DNA of 64,000 bases. It comes from Polytrichum commune. Its lineage: Eukaryota; Streptophyta; Polytrichopsida; Polytrichales; Polytrichaceae. The stretch covers positions 58,242,758-58,306,757 of the forward strand of contig OX485805.1 of the NCBI GenBank assembly GCA_950295325.1, written 5' to 3'. Numbering within the stretch: the first letter of the stretch is position 1; each line of letters opens with the position of its first letter. The notes beneath the pieces were generated by a model. The model was not told the origin of the DNA, did no database searches, and saw only the letters and a list, made by a program, of their open reading frames with translations. This document shows, in pieces, positions 46,439 to 56,662 of the stretch. The position numbers and the translations under genes are program-made.

Positions 46439-47413
46439 TGTCGCGCACCTCTCCATGAGGAGTGCCCGAAACACCATGGGCACAAGGGGGACCCCGGAGT
46501 GACACCCGGGACTTGTGGCGCCATTGGTGAGAGGGCCCAAGTGATCCTAGTGTGGGTGAGGGCCCCGGGCGTTGGGAACGCCTCCCACCCACGGAGACTA
46601 GGAGGCATGAGGGTAAGGCCATGAGCTATGCGTAGCTCATGGCGTGGTGATTCTAGAATGCTCAAGAACACCTCAATCGGAGGTGTGAGCTAGGAGTTAT
46701 GGCCATTTGAGTGGGGCGCTGTCCCGGGACAGCGCCCTGGTACAGCAGTGCCTGGGAGTGATTCCCGGGACTGCCAAGCTTCAAAGAGGCATAACGTCCT
46801 CATAACTTGCCCGAATGGGGTAAGTGAGGAGTCCATCGGCATCTACGTGAAGCGTAGATGAAGATGGAGTGGTCAAGTGTTAGCATCAGACATCATACAA
46901 GGAAGTTATGATGGTCTGAAGCTGTGGGGGCTTCTAGGCCCAGCGGCTAAGGGAAAATGTCCACTTGGCCCCAACTCTTGGTAGAGAGACAAGAGGTTGG
47001 TTGACGGTGGGGTAGGGGCCCCGCGTGAAGTCCTAGAGGCTTATATGGGTGAGGTGGTGTGGCCTCACCCACCCGAGGCCGAACGGCAAGGCCTCCATGG
47101 GCTTTGGCCTATTGTGAGGCCATAGTTGCCTAGTATGGTTCGGGTTGTTGTAGTGTTGCTCCGGCAACGCGATGATCAACATAGGAGTGGACTTCCATGG
47201 ATGGAAGTCCACATTGGGGAAATGGGTTACCGATTAAGGGGTGAGTTCCGAAAGCAAAGTAGGAGGGTTGGTTCCCTCCTATGAACTAATGGTCCGGGGT
47301 TAGAGGAGCTAACCATTAGCATGGCGGTATGCGAAGGGTTAGCCACTCGTAACCTTTGCTAGAATTGAAAATTGGCAAGATGGTCAAGGGGGGGGCTAGC
47401 AAGGGTTGCGACA
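46439..47413 (+). mobile_element. Solo LTR of family B inside the outer family B copy
   Basis: 975 bp, flanked by AGCTT at 46434-46438 and 47414-47418; it lies in the gag-region minisatellite. Confidence 0.96.
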
Positions 47414-48229
47414 AGCTTGGTACCACCAATTCACATTGTAACATTCCGTCCGCGGCCCAAACATTATATGGATTAGTAGCATAAAACCAACTTCTAACAT
47501 TCCGCATACGGCACAAATATGATTTGGCTTGGTACCACAAAGCCACCTTCCACATTGTGTCCGCGAAACGAGCATGATTTGCCTTGGTGTAACGGCCACA
47601 CTACTTATGCCCATTTCCTTGAGACCTCTTTCGGCTAAACCCACTTCATGGTGGTACGCCGTCGAATTTCTTTTTAGGACCATCGACTTCAATGTTCTTC
47701 AAATCTTAAAGATTCCCGATACGTCCTCAAGAAGCTTTGGGGACTCGGACATGGAATTCACCACCCGCTTTTGAATTCCCACCTAAAACGATGCATGTCT
47801 CACAAGGTCGTCCATTTTAGGTGTATCCTTCACTTGTGCGTTTGAATAGCGCACATAGGCCTTAAGAGGCCCCGGGTGCCTCATTTGCACCAATTCCAAC
47901 ATCACCACCTTTTAAGCATTTCAAATTGGAATTTCAATCCAAAATTAATACCCTCCAAGGTTTAAGGTGCATTCGGTATTCTAGGCCCCAAATACTTTTG
48001 GAGGTTTGTGGGAGCCCTTTTCAAAGCACTCCTTCATTTTCCTTACCGAATCCACCTTAGTGCCCACCATTGTCATTAGAACCAATGGTATGGTCAAACT
48101 CCACTTGCACATGATCCTTGTTCCAATTTAAGCCTCACAATCTTTTGGAAACCACGGGCTCACCATCACAACCTGCATTTTTTGATAGCCATGTTTCCCT
48201 CAAAGTGCGAGCTCAAAATTTGGAACCCT

Positions 48230-48241
48230 GCTCTGATACCA
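48230..48241 (-). promoter_or_regulatory. Primer-binding site of the outer family B copy
   Basis: GCTCTGATACCA, complement of the tRNA-iMet-type site, next to the 5' LTR at 48244. Confidence 0.9.
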
Positions 48242-48243
48242 AG

Positions 48244-49218
48244 TGTCGCAACCCTTGCTAGTCCCCCTTGACCATCTTGCCAATTTTCAATTTTAGCAAA
48301 GGTTACGAGCGCTAACCATTCGCATTCCGCCATGCTAATGGTTAGCTCCTCCTACCCCGGACCTTATAGTTCATAGGAGGGAAACTAACCCTCCTACTTT
48401 GCTTTCGGGACTCACCCCTTAATCGGTAACCCATTCCTAGATGTGGACTTCCATCCATGGAAGTCCAATCCCATGTTGATCATCGCATTGCCGGAGCAAC
48501 ACTACAACAACCCGAACCATACTAGGCAACTATGGCCTCACAATGGGCCAATGCCCATGGAGGCCTTGCCGTTTGGCCTCGGGTGGGTGAGGCCACACCA
48601 CCTCACCCATATAAGCCTCTAGGACTTCACGCGGGGCCCCTACCCCACCGTCAACCAACCTCTTGTCTCTCTACCAAGAGTTGGGGCCAAGTGGACACTT
48701 TCCTTTAGCTGCTGGGCCTAGAACCCCCCCAGCAGCTTCAGACCATCATAACTTCCTTGTATGAAGTCTGATCATAACAACCAACCACTCCATCCTCATC
48801 TACGCTTCACGTAGATGCCCATGGACTCCTCACTTGCCCCATTCAGGCAAGTAATGAGGAAGTTATGCCAGCTTGAACCTTGGCAGTCCCGGGAATCTCT
48901 CCCAGGCACTGCTGTACCAGGGCGCTGTCCCGGGACAGCGCCCCACTCAAATGGCCATAACTCCTAGCTCACACGTCAGATTGAGGTGTTCTTGAGCATT
49001 CTAGAATCACCACGCCATGAGCTACGCATAGCTCATGGCCTTACCCTAGTGCCTCCTAGTCTCCGTGGCTGGGAGGCGTTCCCAACGCCCGGGGCCCTCA
49101 CCCACACTAGGATCACTTGGGCCCTCTCACCAACGGCGCCACAAGTCCCGGGTGTCACTCCGGGGTCCCCCTTGTGCCCATGGTGTTTCGGCCACTCCTC
49201 ATGGAGAGGTGCGCGACA
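48244..49218 (-). repeat. 5' LTR of the outer family B copy
   Basis: 975 bp, pairing with 33944-34918 by shared variants (CTTATGCCAGC vs CTTATGCCTGC and a few others differ). Confidence 0.94.
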
Positions 49219-49412
49219 TTCTTGTTCTAAATACCCGACACAAAGTGTTCGCATCTTACAACTTTCTCCAATATGTGTTCCATTTATCCTTGTTCTTATT
49301 TATGTGAATGTCTCAAAATGCCCAAAAAGTCTCAATTTAACAAATATAGTGTTACAAGGTGGACGTCAGCATTGCGCACTTGGGTGAAGTGCGCCTTCCA
49401 TACCCACATGAG
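49219..49412. other. Unique spacer between LTRs
   Basis: 194 bp with no gene or repeat recognised; older DNA into which the neighbouring LTR inserted. Confidence 0.5.
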
Positions 49413-49417
49413 GCAGG

Positions 49418-50391
49418 TGTCGCAACCCTTGCTAGGTCCCTTAATAATCTTGCCAATTTTCAATTCTAGCAAAGGTTACGAGTCGCTAACCCTTCGCATT
49501 CCGCCATGCTAATGGATAGCTCCTCTTACCCCGGACCAATAGTTCATAGGAGGGAACCAACCCTCCTACTTTGCTTTCGGGACTCACCCCTTAATCGGTA
49601 ACCCATTTCCCCAATGTGGACTTCCATCCATGGAAGTCCAATCCTATGTTGATCATCGCGTTGCCGGAGCAACACTACAACAACCCGAAGCATACTAGGC
49701 AACTATGGCCTCACAATAGGCCAAAGCCCATGGAGGCCTTGCCGTTCGGCCTCGGGTGGGTGAGGCCACACCACCTCACCCATATAAGCCTCTAGGACTT
49801 CACGTGGGGCCCCTACCCCACCGTCAACTAACCTCTTGTCTCTCTACCAAGAGTTGGGGCCAAGTGGACATTTTCCTTTAGCTGCTGGGCCTAGAACCCC
49901 CCCAGCAGCTTCAGACCATCATAACTTCCTTGTATGATGTCTAATCATAACAACCAACCACTCCATCTTCATCTACGCTTCACGTAGATGCCGATGCACT
50001 CCTCACTTGCGCCATTCGGGCAAGTCTTGAGGAAGTTATGCCTGTTTGAACCTTGGCAGTCCCGGGAATCACTCCCAGGCACTGCTGTACCAGGGCGCTG
50101 TCCCGGGACAGCGCCCCACTCAAATGGCCATAACTCCTAGCTCACACCTCTGATTGAGGTGTTCTTGAGCTTCCTAGAATCACCACGCCATGAGCTACGC
50201 ATAGCTTATGGCCTTACCCTTGTGCCTCTTAATCTTCGCGGGTGGGAGGCGTTCCCAACGCCCGGGGCCCTCACCCACACTAGGATCACTTGGGCCCTCT
50301 CACCAACGGCGCCACAAGTCCCGGGTGTCACTCCGGGGTCCCCCTTGTGCCCATGGTGTTTCGGCCACTCCTCATGGAGAGGTGCGCGACA
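49418..50391 (-). mobile_element. Solo LTR of family B, left arm of an inverted pair
   Basis: 974 bp flanked by GCAGG at 49413-49417 and 50392-50396. Shares private variants with the opposite LTR at 50728-51704 over its right three quarters (GAGCTTCCTAG, GATGTCTAATC, CTTGCGCCATTC). Confidence 0.96.
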
Positions 50392-50396
50392 GCAGG

Positions 50397-50722
50397 GGAC
50401 CAATTGGTAGTTGAGGATGTGGTAGGAGGCAGCACATTGTGGAATGAAAGGAATTTGAGAGCTGCATGATTTCAGCCACATATCAAGCAGGTAGAAGATG
50501 TAGTCCATGAACAATGTGAACCCTCTCCCCCCCATTTGAACATGCCCATGTATTTTGTTTGGACCAGAAAAATAAAACATCATATAGCACATGTCTTTTC
50601 TGCGTGCTTGCCACTGTCATATTGAAAGTGTGGATGTATGTGGTGCACACTGGCTTTAAAAATGTTGTGAATGCAAACTCTGCTTGGTGTGGTGGGGTTA
50701 CCTGAAACATCGAGCTGCTGCT
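50397..50722. other. Spacer between inverted LTRs
   Basis: 326 bp without a recognisable gene. It would be the loop if the flanking LTRs paired in RNA. Confidence 0.5.
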
Positions 50723-50727
50723 CCGTG

Positions 50728-51704
50728 TGTCGCGCACCTCTCCATGAGGAGTGGCCGAAACACCATGGGCACAAGGGGGACCCCGGAGTGACACCCGGGA
50801 CTTGTGGCGCCGTTGGTGAGAGGGCCCAAGTGATCCTAGTGTGGGTGAGGGCCCCGGGCGTTGGGAACGCCTCCCACCCGCGAAGATTAAGAGGCACAAG
50901 GGTAAGGCCATAAGCTATGCGTAGCTCATGGCGTGGTGATTCTAGGAAGCTCAAGAACACCTCAATCAGAGGTGTGAGCTAGGAGTTATGGCCATTTGAG
51001 TGGGGCGCTGTCCCGGGACAGCGCCCTGGTACAGCAGTGCCTGGGAGTGATTCCCGGGACTGCCAAGGTTCAAACAGGCATAACTTCCTCAAGACTTGCC
51101 CGAATGGCGCAAGTGAGGAGTGCATCGGCATCTACGTGAAGCGTAGATGAAGATGGAGTGGTTGGTTGTTATGATTAGACATCATACAAGGAAGTTATGA
51201 TGGTCTGAAGCTGCTGGGGGGGTTCTAGGCCCAGCAGCTAAAGGAAAATGTCCACTTGGCCCCAACTCTTGGTAGAGAGACAAGAGGTTAGTTGACGGTG
51301 GGGTAGGGGCCCCACGTGAAGTCCTAGAGGCTTATATGGGTGAGGTGGTGTGGCCTCACCCACCCGAGGCCGAACGGCAAGGCCTCCATGGGCTTTGGCC
51401 TATTGTGAGGCCATAGTTGCCTAGTATGGTTCGGGTTGTTGTAGTGTTGCTCCGGCAACGCGATGATCAACATAAGATTGGACTTCCATGGATGGAAGTC
51501 CACATCTAAGGAGTGGTTACCGATTAAAGGGGTGAGTCCCGAAATCAAAGTAGGAGGGTTGGTTCCCCTCCAATGAACTAATGGTCCGGGGTTAGAGGAG
51601 CTAACCATTAGCATGGCGGTATGCGAAGGGTTAGCGACTCGTAACCTTTGCTAGAATTGAAAATTGGCAAGATGGTCAAGGGGGGGCTAGCAAGGGTTGC
51701 GACA
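50728..51704 (+). mobile_element. Solo LTR of family B, right arm of an inverted pair
   Basis: 977 bp, sense orientation. Flanks CCGTG (50723-50727) and CTGTG (51705-51709) match at four of five bases, taken as a target duplication with one later change. Confidence 0.93.
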
Positions 51705-51709
51705 CTGTG

Positions 51710-52550
51710 GGATGATTGTTACTGCTGTTTGGTAGGCAATCCCAGCGTGGGATCATTAATTAGTGCAAATGTATGAGTGCACACCTTTTTGCAATGTAGT
51801 CATTTCCAGTGCTTTATATTTTGCAAGGTAGTCATTTTTGCAAAGCTAGTCATTTATTCCAGTGCACTCCGGAACGACTAATCTAAGTTGAGACGTATAC
51901 CCCCAACACGTGGACACATTGCATACCACAACGACTGAATGAAAGACTGAACAATGAGTCGTTTATTGGGCACATGGCCCCCTGTCTAGACCTGTGACTG
52001 GTTTGTAGTTGCCAAAGAGTAGCTGATTAGTCATTTATCATCTAGATTTGAGGATGACAATACCCCAACACAGACCACGTGGCCACCACATCATCGTTGG
52101 AAAATGCTTATGACTACAAAATGACTACTGTAACGTCCACGTGGACAAATCAGAACACACCACATGTCCAGTGTACACGTATGCAAGAAGCTTACATAGT
52201 TGGCATTTGAGTGACATGGCTGGATGACTAGGAAGACACGTTGGCAATGACATGGCGTGGCGGAGAAGACACGTTGGTAATGACATGGCGATGACAGGAC
52301 ATGATGGCCACGTGACATGATGACATGGAAAGTGAGGCAATGGCGTGGATGGCCTAGTCATCACACTATGACACGTGTGATCCAGGTGTTTATGACTGTC
52401 CTATATGACTACAAAATGTATGCTGCCACGTTATGTCCTATACGACTGAATGTCCGTTACAAGTCGTCCATAATAACAGAAACACTATTAGTCATTGTAG
52501 TCCGTAATAACAGAAACCGCAGTCGTTAACAAAGTTGTTGTTTGCCGATT
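51710..52550. repeat. TAGTCA/TGACTA-rich non-coding region
   Basis: Over fifteen TAGTCAT, TGACTA or CGACT motifs on both strands in 840 bp, several as TAGTCATTT. Also a short tandem duplication with AGACACGTTGG and AATGACATGGCG (about 52230-52290), and two GTAATAACAGAAAC copies near 52470-52515. It looks like a transposon subterminal region or a promoter for the gene to its right. Confidence 0.55.
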
Positions 52551-52559
52551 TTCTTGTAG

Positions 52560-52607
52560 TACGTGTACAACGTTTGTGGAGGCAGCAAGTTCATGTACGC
52601 TGCGATG
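52560..52607 (+). CDS. Possible small exon upstream of the coiled-coil frame
   Basis: 48 bp between an acceptor (TTCTTGTAG) and a donor (ATG then GTAAGC), open in phase 0, reading YVYNVCGGSKFMYAAM. The following intron (52608-52748) holds two copies of the 22-bp palindrome. Support is splice signals and phase only. Confidence 0.35.
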
Positions 52608-52748
52608 GTAAGCTCTCCAACTAATATTTACGAACGCTCGTTCGTAAAGTTCATCTCAACTTGTCTTGGGTTTTGATGACATTGTTTCTCGTCGTTGATG
52701 TTTATGAACGCACGTTCGTATATTCTAACGTATTTGCTTGGATCTCAG

Positions 52749-54199
52749 ATGCTGGGGCTGGTCGTCAACAGCTTCATTGACGCCATCGACGAGGAGGACT
52801 TCCAGGTGCACAGGGCAAAGGCCTCCACGATGGACCTGGAGGATATGTCCCTCCCGAGGACGGACATCAACATGCCCGTCGACGAGGGCATGCCCGCCAT
52901 GGAGACGGACGACGACGAGCCCGCGCCCTCCTACAACGTCGAGGCGATCCTCTGATCCTTGGACGTCACGCCTCTGCGAATTTTGGGGCCGTCGGGAAAC
53001 CCATCCGATGTGCAGGGGACTCCGGGTGGATACACGGGGTCGTCCGCGGGGACAACCCAAGATGTCCTCCCCGCGCGAACGTCTGGGGCGGAGGCATTCG
53101 ACACTCCCGGGGGATGCTCGACATCGGTGTCGCCCAGGCCAGTCGTGGTTCCCAAGATGGAGAACCTCGACCTTCTGGACCAACGCTCCCGCCCGTCGTT
53201 GGACCACTTCCGCAACACTAGGCGGAAGATGAAGAAGACCCCCTATGTGGATCTGCCTCCGGGGGCAATCATCGAGGTCTCCGACGAGGACGAGGGAGAT
53301 ATGGAGATAATGGTCGAGCTGGGGGTCGACTTCGACAAGAACAAGCGGGTCAAAGAGGAGGCCCTCTCCGTCGCCGAGCTTAACGCCAAGCTCGAGCAGA
53401 AGATGAAGGAAGACATGGCGAAGGCTGCTGAGGAGAATGCGAAGAAGATGAGAGCAATTCAGGAGGAGCTAAGGCAATCCAACGAGAAAATGGACGCCAT
53501 CTTCGCCATGCTCAACAAGATGCAGAGCTTCTCGGCGCCCCCCCAGCCGGCTTACCCCTTCCCTGGAGGATACCCATCGCAATACCCCCCACCGGGCCAG
53601 TACCCCCCGCAGGGCCATTTCCCAGGAGGACCATCACACCACTCCGCGCCCCACCCTACGCCTGTTGGGACTCCTCTGCCCCCAGAAGTTCCCTCGACCA
53701 CCTCCCACGATGCTGTCGCGGCGGCCATCCAGGAGGACGAAGATTTACGAACGCGCTTTCGTGAATCTTCAGGTCCTGCAGCCCTCACCCCTCCCCCTTC
53801 AAGGGTAGGACTGCACTCAGACACTGACACAACATCTTTCACCGTCGTCCCCAGGGTAGTAGAGAGACAGGGCGATGACTCTGTGCGACACATTGACATG
53901 GTCATTGTGGAGGACACGCAGGGGAGCCCCAATGACGCAGCAGGAGAGTAGGGGATGGACGTGGAAGAGACCCCTGCCGCGTGGATGGAGGATGTCCGGA
54001 TGGACGCGCTCGACATGGGCGCCGAGGATGACAACGTGCTGCGCATCCAGCAGACACAGGCCTCTCAGTTGGAGTGTGAGGCCGACGCCATGGAAACGGA
54101 GGCGGCTACGGCTGTGGAGGTTACGAACGCGCGTTCGTTAATCGTTGAGGAGGGACCTGCTGCTCGGTCCAGCGCCGCTGCCCCTCCCCCCGATGACGA
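52749..54199 (+). pseudogene. Coiled-coil, proline-rich protein frame with two in-frame stops
   Basis: From acceptor TCTCAG one frame stays open to a donor (GAG then GTAAAT at 54200) except for TGA at 52953-52955 and TAG at 53949-53951. It encodes MLGLVVNSFIDAIDEEDFQV, an acidic stretch, PYVDLPPGAIIEVSDEDEGD, a coiled coil (about 53380-53520, AELNAKLEQKMKEDMAKAAE) and a Tyr/Pro-rich run (FPGGYPSQYPPPGQYPPQ), then an acidic end. Codon third positions are G/C-rich, unlike neighbours. Two copies of the 22-bp palindrome are translated within it (LRTRFRES at 53744; VTNARSL at 54121). Family not recognised; it may be a transposon accessory protein or a decayed host gene. Confidence 0.5.
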
Positions 54200-54775
54200 G
54201 GTAAATCTCCTCTGAGAATACCATTTTTTGCAAACGCGCGTTCGTAACCTCACTAACATCGCAGTGTTTTTCTCTTCATCGACACCCCCTGGCCCAAGCG
54301 TGCCCTCTTCAGCGACCCCCCTTATGGACGACCAGTTTTGTAGGACATGGCATCATTTTGCCTTAGGAAAATGTGATAGACTATCACGTGAGAAATGTAA
54401 ATATTCAACAGATTAATATATGGGCCCATGTTATCTGCATCGCATTGCTTCAAATTTTGTGCCCTCCACCCCTTCTCGTATATTGTGGATGTTGATGCGA
54501 TTATGTTCATTCTTGTATATCCACCTCATTCACAAACGCTCGTTCGTGAAAGGGTGCGGCCCCGTGTCCACCTCCTTCACGAACGACCGCTCGTAAATGC
54601 ACCGCCCCCCGCAGCCTTCATTCACGAACGGTCGTTCGCAAGTGTGCCCTTGTGCACATTTTCCTTGCACTCTCCTCATTTCCTCGTCTTTTTCCATAAT
54701 GCATCGTCTTCATTTTCTACGCAAAAATTTCATTATTGGATCATAGCATTAAACTAGTCGCGTTGTTCATCACAG
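54200..54775 (+). other. Interval between the coiled-coil frame and the FCP1-like exon
   Basis: Starts GTAAAT and ends CATCACAG, so it could be one intron of 576 bp; a small extra exon near 54266-54350 is possible but its frame is ambiguous. Holds four palindrome A copies. Confidence 0.4.
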
Positions 54776-55543
54776 GACCCCCCGGAGATAGGTCGCAACC
54801 CCTCGACCAGTGGACCTCACACTTGGAACAAGCCTTTCGTAGTTTTTGACCTCAACGGGGTCTTGTGTCACACCCAACACATCCCTAGGGTTCCCACGCG
54901 TCCCTTCCGTCACCCCGACGAAAGGAACTATGACGGCGAGCTCGACACCCTCATAAACCGCAAGGCTGTCCGCGCCCGTCCCAGCCTGCGGGACTTCCTT
55001 CGCGAGGTGGTCGAGTTCGCTCACGTCATTGTGTGGAGCTCCATGGTCATGGAAAATACAGAGCCCATCGTCCACTTCTTGTTCCGCGATCTCCCGAGCC
55101 CGTGCCTCGTCCTCGGCCAAGAGGACTGCGACGAGCTGCTCGACGACAAAGGTCAACCGGTGCCCAAGTTTGGCGGTCGGGGCGGAGGACAACAGTTCCT
55201 CAAGGTCCTCCGCTCGAGACTCTGGCGAGGCATCCCCCGTCTGCAAGGGATGCCGCACGGGTGGTGGCCGACTCCTGAGAACACCCTCCTCATCGACGAC
55301 AGCCCCACCAAGAGCGTCTTGAACCCCCCGGGAAACGTCATCTTCCCGGACACATGGACCGGCGATAGGCAAGACACATTTTTGGTCGATAGGCTAGCCC
55401 CCTACCTTAGAAGGCTCGTGCTCCACGCCGGTAGCATCCCATTTTTTGTTAGGTCCAACCCCTTCGGCAATGCGGCACTAAGCCCCCGCGATAATGTATA
55501 TAAGAGCATCATGAGGCTCGCCAAACTCAATAAATTGATTTGA
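54776..55543 (+). CDS. FCP1/NIF-type HAD phosphatase-like protein
   Basis: Open frame of 255 codons from acceptor CATCACAG to TGA at 55541-55543; an internal Met at 54863 is too late because the first HAD motif lies before it, so the 5' end must be spliced from upstream. Motifs: KPFVVFDLNGVLCHT (motif I), FAHVIVWSSMVMENTEPIV (motif II) and LLIDDSPTKSVLNPPGN (motif III). FCP1-homology proteins dephosphorylate serine in proteins such as the RNA polymerase II tail through the first aspartate. Here motif I is DLNG, so the second aspartate (acid/base) is asparagine, a variant known in plant FCP1-homology proteins; activity is uncertain. GC-rich coding sequence and no break. Confidence 0.75.
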   Translation, partial: DPPEIGRNPSTSGPHTWNKPFVVFDLNGVLCHTQHIPRVPTRPFRHPDERNYDGELDTLINRKAVRARPSLRDFLREVVEFAHVIVWSSMVMENTEPIVHFLFRDLPSPCLVLGQEDCDELLDDKGQPVPKFGGRGGGQQFLKVLRSRLWRGIPRLQGMPHGWWPTPENTLLIDDSPTKSVLNPPGNVIFPDTWTGDRQDTFLVDRLAPYLRRLVLHAGSIPFFVRSNPFGNAALSPRDNVYKSIMRLAKLNKLI

Positions 55544-55625
55544 AATGCCTCCATGTCTTTGCTTCTTATCATGTGGTTCACATATCTAATGTTTGCTCTG
55601 TTTTTGGATGTCTGTTTTTGTTTTT

Positions 55626-55657
<32 letters not shown>

Positions 55658-55658
55658 G
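55626..55658. repeat. (TTG)n microsatellite
   Basis: About eleven TTG units after a T run. It makes a poly-valine run in one long frame that is therefore not taken as a gene. Confidence 0.95.
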
Positions 55659-55681
55659 GCCTCCTTAGTCTGCCCCCATAT

Positions 55682-56645
55682 GTGACGCCCCGGTACTCGA
55701 CGGCCTTTCCCGTCCCATCTCGCCCCCTGGCTCCCCTTCCCGCGACGTCACGGACTTCCAAATGCCATCCCTCTACCAGTTCTCGGCGGTGGACGCGGCC
55801 TTGGCAGTGGATTACTCCCGCGACGTCGGCATCGACGACGGCGTCGTCAACAGTCCGCCCCCCGCACTTGTCGCCCGCGCCTACGCGCCTACGCCCCGTC
55901 GCCCTCCCCCCTCTCCAAGGAAAAACGGACGCTCGTTCGTTTGGGACACCTCTCGCCCTCGAGGGACGACGCCGTTGCTCGTCGCGGGCCGAGCCGGCGT
56001 CTCCGCATGGAAGGCCCCCGTTGCCACACCTCCCCAGCCGACTCCGTTCCTCCCCCCGCAACGTCCTCCGCGATCGTGGGCCCTCCACGCCTCGACTCCC
56101 CCCCGCCACTCACCAATACAATAGTTCCATCAGCTCCGGATGCTCCCGTCGACGCCCCCCTCGTTCCCACCGTTCCCCGCATGGACGTCCCCAAAGCCAA
56201 GGTGCCCTCCTCAACCCTAAACCCCTTTCCCGCTTTTGTTTCCCTTGTCTTCCGTTTGCGTGCCGTTCTCTTTACGAGCGCCCATCCCAAACCGCCCTCA
56301 TTATTTTCCCCACTCCATTCCCATTCTTATCTTCCTATGACGTTGTTTCGCAGGTGGCTACCCGCTCGCTTGGTGCCCGGCCCTCCTCCACGTCCTCCTT
56401 GGATAGGCACGCCCTCAAGGCTGCATCTTCCGAGTCCGATCGTTGTCTGGCCCTCCGGAGAAGCGCAAGACGTTTCCTTTCGCAAACGCCCTCGCATTCT
56501 ACCTATAATACCACCTCGTACAATTCGGGAGCGCGTCCTGAAACATGCAAGAACGACACATATTCCTGTCCAGGCAACACACAAGGATATAGTCGTGGGC
56601 CTGAGATTTTTAGAGCCATGGAGGCCACCCAAAAAAAGGACTTAG
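55682..56645 (+). CDS. Possible proline-rich exons downstream of the FCP1-like gene
   Basis: GC-rich DNA with three long overlapping frames. Most protein-like are 55762 onward (MPSLYQFSAVDAALAVDYSR) and a block after a possible acceptor (TTTCGCAG at about 56352) ending at 56645 with PRTIRERVLKHARTTHIPVQ and FLEPWRPPKKRT. They are in different frames and would need introns to join. One palindrome A copy lies at 55923. No family recognised; exon limits are guesses. Confidence 0.3.
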
Positions 56646-56662
56646 CCGCCAAAAAAAAATAG

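Larger units (their letters stand above)
33944..49218 (-). mobile_element. Outer chromovirus family B copy, minus strand, carrying nested insertions
   Basis: 3' LTR 33944-34918, interior 34919-35965, 43257-46433 and 47419-48243, 5' LTR 48244-49218. The two LTRs share private variants (CTAGTCCCCCTTGACC start, AATTTTAGC), so they are a true pair. The interior is interrupted by a full plus-strand copy (35971-43251) and a solo LTR (46439-47413). Flanks are ACCCT on the left and TTCTT on the right, so no target duplication is visible. Confidence 0.9.
52627..55942. repeat. Nine dispersed copies of palindrome A (half-site TTTACGAACG)
   Basis: Half-site TTTACGAACG, two free bases, then its complement. 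Copies at 52627-52648 (perfect arms), about 52703-52722, 53744-53765, 54121-54140, 54228-54247, 54531-54550, 54576-54597, 54621-54641 and 55923-55942. The constant core is ACGNNCGT with GAACG arms. They lie in introns and inside coding frames and were not seen elsewhere in the window. Confidence 0.85.

Noticed and set aside
52725..53232. Long frames antisense or shifted to the coiled-coil frame
   Set aside because: Shadows of GC-rich coding sequence; they lack the coiled-coil and motif pattern of the main frame.
54228..54416. Small exon with an FSSSTPPGPS or FIDTPWPKR reading
   Set aside because: Two frames look equally protein-like and neither joins in phase to the donor at 54200, so no call is made.
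55553..56662. 369-codon frame with a poly-valine run
   Set aside because: The valines come from a (TTG)n repeat, and two other frames overlap it; composition suggests GC-rich non-coding or differently spliced sequence.
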